Positions 27,064 to 34,088 of a stretch of DNA of 64,000 nucleotides are shown here, piece after piece. The stretch is from Pseudomonadota bacterium (GTDB lineage Bacteria; Desulfobacterota; Binatia; Binatales; Binataceae): NCBI GenBank assembly GCA_021324885.1, contig JAJPIF010000014.1, forward strand, positions 62,001 through 126,000, written 5' to 3'. Every line of letters begins with the position of its first letter. Positions within the stretch are counted from its first letter, which is position 1. A program made the position numbers and the translations under genes. Under the pieces are notes generated by a model that worked only from the letters and a program-made list of their open reading frames with translations, made no database searches and was not told the origin of the DNA.

Positions 27064-27873
27064 ATGAAGCGACGGTTTGTTGCAGCCGCCCTGACGGCGC
27101 TCCTTATAATCGTGATGCCCTGGACGGCTCGCGGCCAGAATGTCACGCCCGAAAGCCTCGGCAGTTCCGGGCTGATTGTGGCGGGAGCCGCCGGGGATCG
27201 GCGCGCGGTTGGGATCGGATTTTTCGTCGAGGTTCCCAGCCGCAGTTTCAAGGGCCAATCCTTCATCTACCTGGTCACGGCGCGTCATGTGCTGCTCGAC
27301 AGCTCCGGCCGTCCGCTGCCGCGGATTTCGTTTGTGATCGCGCATGGCAAGGCCGGCGGGCCGGTCACCTCATCACTGCCCTCAGCCGATCAATGGTATT
27401 TCGACCCGCACGACCGCTTTGCGGATGTCGCGGCGCTGCCGTTTTCGCCGCCTGGCGTGGATTTCACCACCGTTCCAATCGGCAGCGTGCTGGAGGGATC
27501 GGGTTCGGAAAATCTGGGCGCCGACGCCTATTACGTGTCGTTGCTGAACGATGAACAGTCCGCCCCGATTATGACGGTTCACTTCGGCCGGGTTTCCGTG
27601 GCCGATATGGTGGCGGGGAACATCCCGGGCGTTGGCCCGCAGCATCTATGCTTCCTTGAGGGATTGAGCGCGCCGCAACTGAGCGGGTCGCCCGTCTATA
27701 TCCGCGGCGCCGACCGCATCTGGCTGTGGGGCTTGATCGAGGCGAAATCCTCGATGGAAGCGGCGGGCAATGGCGGGACACCAGGCATGATCGGCGTCCT
27801 GCCGGCCCTGAAAATTGCCGAGACCGTCAAGGCGATGGCTGCCGCCCAGGATCGCCATGCGTCCAATCTTTGA
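27064..27873 (+). CDS. Exported trypsin-fold protease-like protein
   Basis: 269 residues with a signal peptide (MKRRFVAAALTALLIIV, cleavage near TARG-Q). The mature part reads as a divergent trypsin/HtrA-type fold: VTARHVL gives the catalytic histidine (H75), DRFADVAALP the aspartate (D121), and LSGSPVY the serine (S207). The spacing H-46-D-86-S fits a chymotrypsin-like order. No PDZ domain follows. Many such short exported members have not been assigned a target. It starts 42 bp after the hydrolase on the same strand, so the two may share a transcript. Confidence 0.7.
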   Translation: MKRRFVAAALTALLIIVMPWTARGQNVTPESLGSSGLIVAGAAGDRRAVGIGFFVEVPSRSFKGQSFIYLVTARHVLLDSSGRPLPRISFVIAHGKAGGPVTSSLPSADQWYFDPHDRFADVAALPFSPPGVDFTTVPIGSVLEGSGSENLGADAYYVSLLNDEQSAPIMTVHFGRVSVADMVAGNIPGVGPQHLCFLEGLSAPQLSGSPVYIRGADRIWLWGLIEAKSSMEAAGNGGTPGMIGVLPALKIAETVKAMAAAQDRHASNL

Positions 27874-28039
27874 TTGCGACATTCCGCGTTGATTCAAAAC
27901 CTGCTTCCGGTCCGCTTGCACGAGCCGGAACAGGAAGGTGATGGGAACGGCTGCGCTCCGTTGCACTTCCGGGTAATTGAAGTCGCAAGGGCTTTGGTAC
28001 ACTCTTTCAGGGTGACCGGTTTAACCGACGCTTTCGTTT

Positions 28040-29296
28040 ATGCATGCTCTCGTAGGTCAAAATTTTCTCGATGATCTGGCGCTGGTGTTGTGCGTGGCGG
28101 CGGTTGCGACGGTGTTCTTCCAGTTGCTGCGCCAGCCGTTGGTGGTCGGCTACCTGGTCGCCGGAATGGTCGTGGGGCCGCACGTTCCACTGCCGATTTA
28201 CGTCAATCCCGAGCGGATTCGGGAAATCTCCGACCTCGGAGTTATCCTGCTGATTTTTTCGATCGGCCTGGAATTCAGGTTTCGCCGCCTGCTGCGCCTC
28301 GCACCCACTGCCGGACTGGTCACCCTGTTCCAGGTCACAACCATGATTGTGCTGGGGTACACGGCGGCACGCTGGATGGGCTGGACGCCGATGGAAGCGC
28401 TATTCACCGGCGCTATCGTTTCCATTTCCAGCACCACGGTCGTGGCCAAAGCCTTCGAGGAGCATAGGGTCGAAGGCCGCGTCCGCGAGTTGTCCCTGGG
28501 AATACTTCTGGCCGAGGACCTGACGGCGATCATCCTGCTTGCCGTGCTGGCCACGCTGGCGGGAGGAGAGGCGTTCACGCTCTATTCATTTTCTCTGACC
28601 GGGGGACGGCTGATTGCCTTTCTGGCCGGGCTCGCCGCTATTGGATACCTGATCGTGCCTTACGCGATTGCTGGCGTGGCGCGTTTGGGGCGCGCCGAAA
28701 CGCTGCTGATCGCCGCGGTCGGGGTCTGCTTTGCGTTCGCGATGACGGCGGCGCAGGCGGGTTACTCGGTCGCGTTGGGGGCGTTTGTAGCGGGTTCGCT
28801 GGTGGCGGAATCCGGCTACGGCGCCAAGGTCGAACAGGAGATCGGGCCGGTGCGCGACATCTTCGGCGCCATTTTTTTCGTCTCGGTCGGGATGCTGATT
28901 CAGCCCAATCTGCTGATCCAGCATTGGCGCGCGGTAGCCCTGATCACCAGCGTGGTGGTCGCGGGCAAAATCATGGGAGTCTCGGGCGCCGCGATGGCGA
29001 TCGGCGAGCGCCCCACGGTCGCGATCAGGACCGGGTTTGCGCTGGCCCAAATCGGTGAATTCTCCTTCATCATCGCGGAGGTCGCCCGCTCAAACGGCGC
29101 CGGACGGGATTTTCTGTATTCGATGGCGGTCGCGGTTTCGACCATCACGGCCTTCCTGACCCCCTTCCTGATCCGCGCCTCCGAACCCGCCGCCCAACTG
29201 ATCGAGCGCACGGTCCCGGCCCCGCTCGCCGCCGTAGTGGCCCAATACGTAGGCTGGGCCGGCCGCCTGCGCGGTAACCTGCGGATCGAAGAGTGA
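28040..29296 (+). CDS. CPA2-family cation:proton antiporter (Kef-like, no regulatory domain)
   Basis: 418 residues with about 12 membrane segments, a monovalent cation:proton antiporter-2 protein. Typical features are the second-helix PLVVGYLVAGMVVGP, the unwound-helix segment SSTTVVAKAFEEHR, the buried acidic motif LLAEDLTAIILL and GAFVAGSLVAESG. KefB/KefC would carry a C-terminal TrkA-N domain; it is absent here and the protein ends after the last helix, so this is a stand-alone transporter. The ion (K+ or Na+) cannot be told. It is a single-gene unit. Confidence 0.9.
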   Translation: MHALVGQNFLDDLALVLCVAAVATVFFQLLRQPLVVGYLVAGMVVGPHVPLPIYVNPERIREISDLGVILLIFSIGLEFRFRRLLRLAPTAGLVTLFQVTTMIVLGYTAARWMGWTPMEALFTGAIVSISSTTVVAKAFEEHRVEGRVRELSLGILLAEDLTAIILLAVLATLAGGEAFTLYSFSLTGGRLIAFLAGLAAIGYLIVPYAIAGVARLGRAETLLIAAVGVCFAFAMTAAQAGYSVALGAFVAGSLVAESGYGAKVEQEIGPVRDIFGAIFFVSVGMLIQPNLLIQHWRAVALITSVVVAGKIMGVSGAAMAIGERPTVAIRTGFALAQIGEFSFIIAEVARSNGAGRDFLYSMAVAVSTITAFLTPFLIRASEPAAQLIERTVPAPLAAVVAQYVGWAGRLRGNLRIEE

Positions 29297-29434
29297 TACC
29301 CAATTGGATCTTCTCTTCCTAACGGCAGGACGGCCTCTTGCGGCCCCCAGGCTTCCACGGCGCTATCAGTCGGCGCACGATCGGTAAATAAATATTCAGC
29401 GCAGAGCGTTTGGTCATGTTGAAAGGTCCGAGTC

Positions 29435-29932
29435 ATGGACGTCAAACCAATCGGAGCCGATGAGGGTCTGATCTATCGCGACCTGCGGCTGCGCGCGCTG
29501 GCGGACTCCCCCGACGCTTTCGGCGACACTTTGGAACACGCCCTTGGCACGCCACGGGAAACATGGATCGAAAGAGCGCGGGAGATCGCCGCTGACGGAG
29601 GCCACGAGCAACTGTTCATCGCGCGCGATAATGGAATCCCCTGCGGCACCACATACGTGCGGATGGCATCAGGTGTTGCTCACATCTACGCAATGTGGGT
29701 CGATCCGGCCTTCAGGCGACGTGGCATCGCGTCGGGCCTCCTCGCTACCGCAACCGCGTGGGCCGAGAATCGAGGCGCAACGCTCCTGGAGCTTTGGGTG
29801 ACGGCGGGCAATGACGGCGCTGCCAGATTATATGAGCGGGCTGGCTTCCAACTCACCGGCCGGCAAGACGCTTTACGTCCCGGCTCAAAGCTGAAAATCC
29901 ATGAAATGGCGCGCCAGTGCGGCAGAAGATGA
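29435..29932 (+). CDS. GNAT family N-acetyltransferase
   Basis: 165 residues with a complete GNAT fold. The acetyl-CoA loop is in DPAFRRRGIASGLL (the R-x-x-G-x-G/A pattern), preceded by the strand AHIYAMWVD and followed by LELWVTAGNDGAARLYERAGF, typical of acetyltransferases acting on small molecules or peptide N-termini. The substrate is not evident. It is a single gene 138 bp after the antiporter. Confidence 0.88.
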   Translation: MDVKPIGADEGLIYRDLRLRALADSPDAFGDTLEHALGTPRETWIERAREIAADGGHEQLFIARDNGIPCGTTYVRMASGVAHIYAMWVDPAFRRRGIASGLLATATAWAENRGATLLELWVTAGNDGAARLYERAGFQLTGRQDALRPGSKLKIHEMARQCGRR

Positions 29933-30203
29933 GCCTCGCTTAACGCTTGGGGCCGCGGGGAAGTTGAAGTCTGGGGTCGTCCACGCGATGCCACAGGCCC
30001 TTGGCGCTGCCGCCGGCGAGGTCAAACGGACCCCGCACCGCGTCTTTGAAACATCCGCGAGTATGCAAACGCGCATCCCGGATTGCGCCGACGCCGCCAG
30101 CGCGTTGATAGCCCGCCCCCCGCGGCTACTTGCTTTACTCGGCGCGAGCGGTTACCAACAATAGGTCCGATAGCCGCGCTTGCGGCGGCGATCCACCAAG
30201 TGC

Positions 30204-30279
30204 TCCCCGGTAGCTCAGTCGGTAGAGCGGACGGCTGTTAACCGTCAAGTCGCTGGTTCGAATCCGGCCCGGGGAGCCA
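30204..30279 (+). tRNA. tRNA-Asn (GTT)
   Basis: A 76-base cloverleaf with the 3' CCA encoded. The acceptor stem is TCCCCGG (30204-30210) pairing with CCGGGGA (30269-30275), the discriminator is G, then CCA. The D-loop has AGCTCAGTCGGTAGAGC, the anticodon stem GACGG/CCGTC encloses CTGTTAA with anticodon GTT at 30237-30239, and the T-arm has GGTTCGAATCC. It decodes AAC and AAU. No integrase gene or repeated 3' end was seen next to it. Confidence 0.97.
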
Positions 30280-30457
30280 GTCATCGGCGGAGGAGCCCGC
30301 CCCAGCCGTCGATACGAACGATTTTTCTCAGTCTGCCGCTGAAGCCTGATTGACGTTTTTTGAAAAAACTTTTTGCAACAGCGCCTTCGATTTACCGATT
30401 ATGATGTTGCCGGTTGGCAATTTATCGCCCGCCGCCCGATAGCCGAGCCGTGACGCC

Positions 30458-31717
30458 TCACGCTTGAGCGGCCGCTGGTTGGACGGATTGTTGGACGCGC
30501 AGGGGAGTGCAGGCGATGGTGGCGATACTACCGGCGGCCAGCAACGCCACGAACGTTTCGAAGGCGTAGAGATAGCTGCCGCGCAGGTCGAAGATGCGGC
30601 CGGCGATCAGCGGTCCCAGGGCGGCGCCCGCGGTGTGGAAGAAGCCGATCAGACCGTAGAGCGAGCCGAAGCGCCGCAACCCCATCGATTCGGCCATCAC
30701 CAGCGGCAGCACAGCCAGCGGCGCGCCGAAGGTCAGGCCATAGACCGCGACGAAACCGATTAGCGGCAGTTCGCGGCGCGCGCCGATCAGGAACAGGATT
30801 CCCGCGGCCATCCCCAGTAAAGCCGCGCTGAGCGCCGCGCGCGGTCCGGCCCGATCCGCGGTCCATCCCATCACGAGTTTTCCCAGGCCGCCCAATGCGA
30901 GCATCACGCTCAATGCGAATGCGGCGCGTCCCGGCGCATAGCCGATTCCGATCAGGTAGGGCACGCAATGCAAATTGGTGCCGGAAACCGCGACCGCGAA
31001 GCACAGCGTCGCGATCGACAGCATCCAGAAGGAGCGGCTGGCCAGCGCCGCGCCGGTTTCCATTCCGGGCAGCCTGGCGGCGGCATCCGCCACGCCGGAG
31101 TGCTTTTGGTCCGGCGGGCGCGTGCGCACCAGGATCAGGACGATTGGGACCACGACCACGAACACCGGCGCCGCCAGTATCAGATAGCCCAGGCGCCAGC
31201 CCATCAGGCGGATTACGCGATCCGAAATCAGCGTCATCACCATTCCGCCGATCGACGTCCCCGCCATCGTCAGTCCCATCGCAATGCCTCGCCGCGCGCC
31301 GAACCAGTTGGCGATCACCATCGAGCACGGCAACAGGGTCGCAGCCCCGATTCCCAGCCCCAGTAGCAGGTAGGCAGCGACCATCACCGGATATGAATGG
31401 GCCATGCTGGCGATCGTGAATCCACACGCCGCGCAAATCGCGCCGGCGGCGATCACGAGTCGCGCCTCGACTCGGTCGAGGATCCATCCGATAAACGGCG
31501 CGCTGACGCCGGCGGCCAATGCCAGCGCGGTCTGCAGAGATGAAAGGCGCGCGCGGCTCCATCCGAAACTGCGAATGAGCGGCGTAAAGAAAACCCCGGC
31601 CGTGTTGTAGCCCGATCCGAAGATGAAAAAGAGGGTGATAAACAGCGCCGCCACGACCAGCCATGCGCGGGGCGGCGTGTCGCGATCGACCGGCAGGCCC
31701 TGATGTTGTCCGGTCAC
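30458..31717 (-). CDS. MFS transporter (monocarboxylate/oxalate-formate type)
   Basis: 419 residues with twelve predicted membrane helices. GSGYNTAGVFFTPLIRSFGWSR in helix 1 and its loop, the central loop near residue 200 (RTRPPDQK) and ALGGLGKLVMGWTADRAG match the monocarboxylate/oxalate-formate antiporter branch of the major facilitators. A small organic acid is a likely cargo, which remains an inference. It begins with GTG inside the stop of the SH3 protein gene (GTGA overlap, 31714-31717), so the two are translationally coupled. Confidence 0.85.
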   Translation of the reverse strand: MTGQHQGLPVDRDTPPRAWLVVAALFITLFFIFGSGYNTAGVFFTPLIRSFGWSRARLSSLQTALALAAGVSAPFIGWILDRVEARLVIAAGAICAACGFTIASMAHSYPVMVAAYLLLGLGIGAATLLPCSMVIANWFGARRGIAMGLTMAGTSIGGMVMTLISDRVIRLMGWRLGYLILAAPVFVVVVPIVLILVRTRPPDQKHSGVADAAARLPGMETGAALASRSFWMLSIATLCFAVAVSGTNLHCVPYLIGIGYAPGRAAFALSVMLALGGLGKLVMGWTADRAGPRAALSAALLGMAAGILFLIGARRELPLIGFVAVYGLTFGAPLAVLPLVMAESMGLRRFGSLYGLIGFFHTAGAALGPLIAGRIFDLRGSYLYAFETFVALLAAGSIATIACTPLRVQQSVQPAAAQA

Positions 31718-32331
31718 TGCGCGGCGCTCATCGGCACATAGCCTTCGACGCCGTCCTTCATGCGGATCTTCAGATAACTCAGCGCCTGGCCGATAACGTG
31801 GATATATTTGCCGCGATGCACTTCGGCGAGCTTGTCGGAGAATTCATTGGGCGCCGCATAAACCGGCGAATCCGCGGTGAGCAGGAACTGTTTGTCGTAC
31901 GGAGTCACCAGATAGACGGACGACGGCTCGATATAAGCCGTGCGGCCGTCCTTTAATTGCACCTGCAGATACGATTTGGTCGAACCCGTGACCTGGACGT
32001 ACTTGCCCGCGCTCAGCGTGCCGATCTGCTCGCTGCGTTTGCTGGCGCGGGCGTAGATCGGTGCTCCCACCGTCTTGACCTTAAGTCGCGCATTGGCCGG
32101 CTCGACCAGGGTTTCCACGGCGGGCGCTGCGACGCGGCGGCGCCGGCGATGGCGCACGCGCTTTTTATGATGGACCGGAGCGGGGGCCGGAGCAGCTTCC
32201 GGCGGTGCCACTCCTGCGGGCGGTGGCACCTCGGACGGGGGCGGAGGTGGGGGCTCGCCGGTCTGCGCGCGCACAGCCGGCGGCGCGGTCAGGGTGAGCG
32301 CGAGGAGCAGCACAAAGGTGAAACGGCGCAT
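31714..32331 (-). CDS. Exported protein with two bacterial SH3 domains
   Basis: 205 residues. A signal peptide (MRRFTFVLLLALTLTAPPAVRA) is followed by a Pro/Ala-rich linker (about 24-55), a very basic patch (HHKKRVRHRRRRR, 56-67) and two SH3b-like repeats (about 83-140 and 148-205; IYARASKRSEQIGTL and VYAAPNEFSDKLAEV start them). SH3b domains often bind peptidoglycan or peptides in the cell envelope. The basic patch could bind anionic wall or lipid headgroups. The gene is translationally coupled to the MFS transporter downstream, which is an unusual pairing. Confidence 0.78.
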   Translation of the reverse strand: MRRFTFVLLLALTLTAPPAVRAQTGEPPPPPPSEVPPPAGVAPPEAAPAPAPVHHKKRVRHRRRRRVAAPAVETLVEPANARLKVKTVGAPIYARASKRSEQIGTLSAGKYVQVTGSTKSYLQVQLKDGRTAYIEPSSVYLVTPYDKQFLLTADSPVYAAPNEFSDKLAEVHRGKYIHVIGQALSYLKIRMKDGVEGYVPMSAAQ

Positions 32332-32442
32332 TGCTAACCTTTCCTGAGCCCCGGTTTAGTCAGGGCGTCTGCATATTAGACGTAGGGATCGTCGGCAACG
32401 TCTCAGGCAACGCAACGATCAGCATTACTCGGCCATCTGAAT

Positions 32443-33960
32443 TCAGTCTGCAATCGCGGCGGGTTCTTCCTCGATAATCGTGTGCCGCCCGCGGCGGCCG
32501 GACAACTCCGCGCCGGCATGATGGGGCAGCGGCACGAACACCAGCGACCCCAGCAATCCCAGGCCGCCGGTCAAAAGGAACGCCGGCACGATGTCGCGGG
32601 CGGTGAGCGCCCTGGAATGATCGATTGCCATCCCGACGCGCAGCGCGAGCGCCGCGATAGCCACGCCCAGGCTGATACTCAACTGCTGTCCCATGCTGGC
32701 CAGGCTGCTGGCATTGCTCATCAGTCGCTGCGGCACGTCCGCGTAGCCCAGCGCGTTGATACAAGTGAATTGTAAAGAGCGGAAGAAGCCGCCGGAGAAC
32801 AGGACGATCGCGATGACCAGGTGCGGGGTGGTGGGCCGGAACAGCGCGCAACAGAGCATGAAGGCCGCGCTGATTACGCCGTTGAAAATCAGCAACGTCC
32901 GGAAGCCGAACCAGCGGATAATCGGGTTGATCATGATCTTCATCGAGAGGGCGCCCAGCGCGCTGGCGAAGATGATCAGTCCCGACTTGAACGGATTGAT
33001 GCCGAAGGCCAGTTGCAGCAGCAGCGCCAGCAGAAACGGCATCGCGCCGATTCCCATCCGAAACAGCCCGCCGCCGACGGTCGAAACCCGGAAGGTCGGA
33101 ATCGAGAGCAATCCCAAATCGATAATCGGATGGCGGGCGCGCCGATAATGCAGCACGTACAATCCCATCGAGACAGCGCCGCCAATCATGAGGGCGGCCA
33201 CCAGCGCGGGCGGAAGTTCGCCGCGCCCCACCGACTCGAAGCCGAAGACCAACGCCGCCAACCCGATTCCGGTCAGCGTGAATCCAAGCAGGTCGAGCGG
33301 GGGAACGTTTTCCTCCCGGATGTCCTTGATGAACAGCGTCACCATCACGATTCCGAGCAGGCAGATCGGTACGTTGATGAAGAAAATCCAGCGCCAGGTG
33401 CTGTAGGTGACGATGAAGCCGCCCACCGGCGGTCCGACCACGGGTCCGATCAGGGCGGGGATACTCAAGTAGGACATTGCGGTCACCAGATGGCGTTTCG
33501 GGACCGTTTTCAGGATTACCAGGCGTCCGACCGGCACCATCATCGCGCCGCCGCATCCTTGGAGAATTCGCGCGCCCACCAGCTCGGGCAGCGACTGAGA
33601 AAGCCCGCACAGCACGGAGCCGATGGTGAAAATCACAATTGCGGCGCGGAAGATGAGCCGGGCGCCGAAACGATCGGCGACCCAGGCGCTGACCGGAATG
33701 AATACGGCCAGACTCAGCAGATACGACGTGATCGCCAGGTTAAGCCGGATCGGGTCTTCGTGCAGCGACCGAGCCATCGCGGGCAGCGCCGTTGTAATAA
33801 CGGTGGAGTCGAGCAACTCCATGAACAGGGCGCAGCCGACGATAAGCGGGACCAGGACTTCGGTGAATTCGCCGTCCTGCGCTGGAGCGCAAGCGTCAAG
33901 CGCAGAGGACCCGGTTGAATTTGAGCGCAGCGGTGGGGGCTGTTGAAAAAACCTGAACAA
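32443..33960 (-). CDS. DHA2-family drug:proton antiporter (EmrB/QacA type, 14 helices)
   Basis: 505 residues with about 14 membrane helices. Typical motifs are the helix-1 LDSTVITTALPAMARSL (motif D1), the motif-A loop VADRFGARLIF, and the motif-C segment GPVVGPPVGGFIV in helix 5. Such proteins export hydrophobic drugs, dyes or lipids in exchange for protons; with an HlyD-type partner they span the envelope, but none is next to this gene. It starts with TTG, supported by a strong ribosome binding site GGAGGA five bases upstream (in 33966-33971). Confidence 0.9.
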   Translation of the reverse strand: MFRFFQQPPPLRSNSTGSSALDACAPAQDGEFTEVLVPLIVGCALFMELLDSTVITTALPAMARSLHEDPIRLNLAITSYLLSLAVFIPVSAWVADRFGARLIFRAAIVIFTIGSVLCGLSQSLPELVGARILQGCGGAMMVPVGRLVILKTVPKRHLVTAMSYLSIPALIGPVVGPPVGGFIVTYSTWRWIFFINVPICLLGIVMVTLFIKDIREENVPPLDLLGFTLTGIGLAALVFGFESVGRGELPPALVAALMIGGAVSMGLYVLHYRRARHPIIDLGLLSIPTFRVSTVGGGLFRMGIGAMPFLLALLLQLAFGINPFKSGLIIFASALGALSMKIMINPIIRWFGFRTLLIFNGVISAAFMLCCALFRPTTPHLVIAIVLFSGGFFRSLQFTCINALGYADVPQRLMSNASSLASMGQQLSISLGVAIAALALRVGMAIDHSRALTARDIVPAFLLTGGLGLLGSLVFVPLPHHAGAELSGRRGRHTIIEEEPAAIAD

Positions 33961-33965
33961 GCATT

Positions 33966-33971
33966 TCCTCC
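33966..33971 (-). promoter_or_regulatory. Strong Shine-Dalgarno deciding a TTG start
   Basis: On the minus strand GGAGGA precedes the TTG start of the DHA2 transporter with a five-base spacer (AATGC). No in-frame ATG or GTG lies close by at the protein's N-terminus, so this site is the reason for accepting TTG. Confidence 0.75.
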
Positions 33972-34088
33972 GGCGGCAGCCATGATCTCCTGCCGGGGCT
34001 TCAGCATCACGTCTCGCCGCTGGACTTGGTTCGGCAGTTCAGCGGCACCTCTGATGCAGATTATGCCAGCAGGCAACGGTTGGGACTA

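Noticed and set aside
30280-30457. Possible integration site next to tRNA-Asn
   Set aside because: No integrase, no repeat of the tRNA 3' end and no change of gene content typical of an island was seen.
32821-33918. 365-aa open frame on the plus strand
   Set aside because: Antisense to the DHA2 transporter; its composition (Asp, Gln, His, Arg rich) is typical of mirror frames of membrane protein genes.
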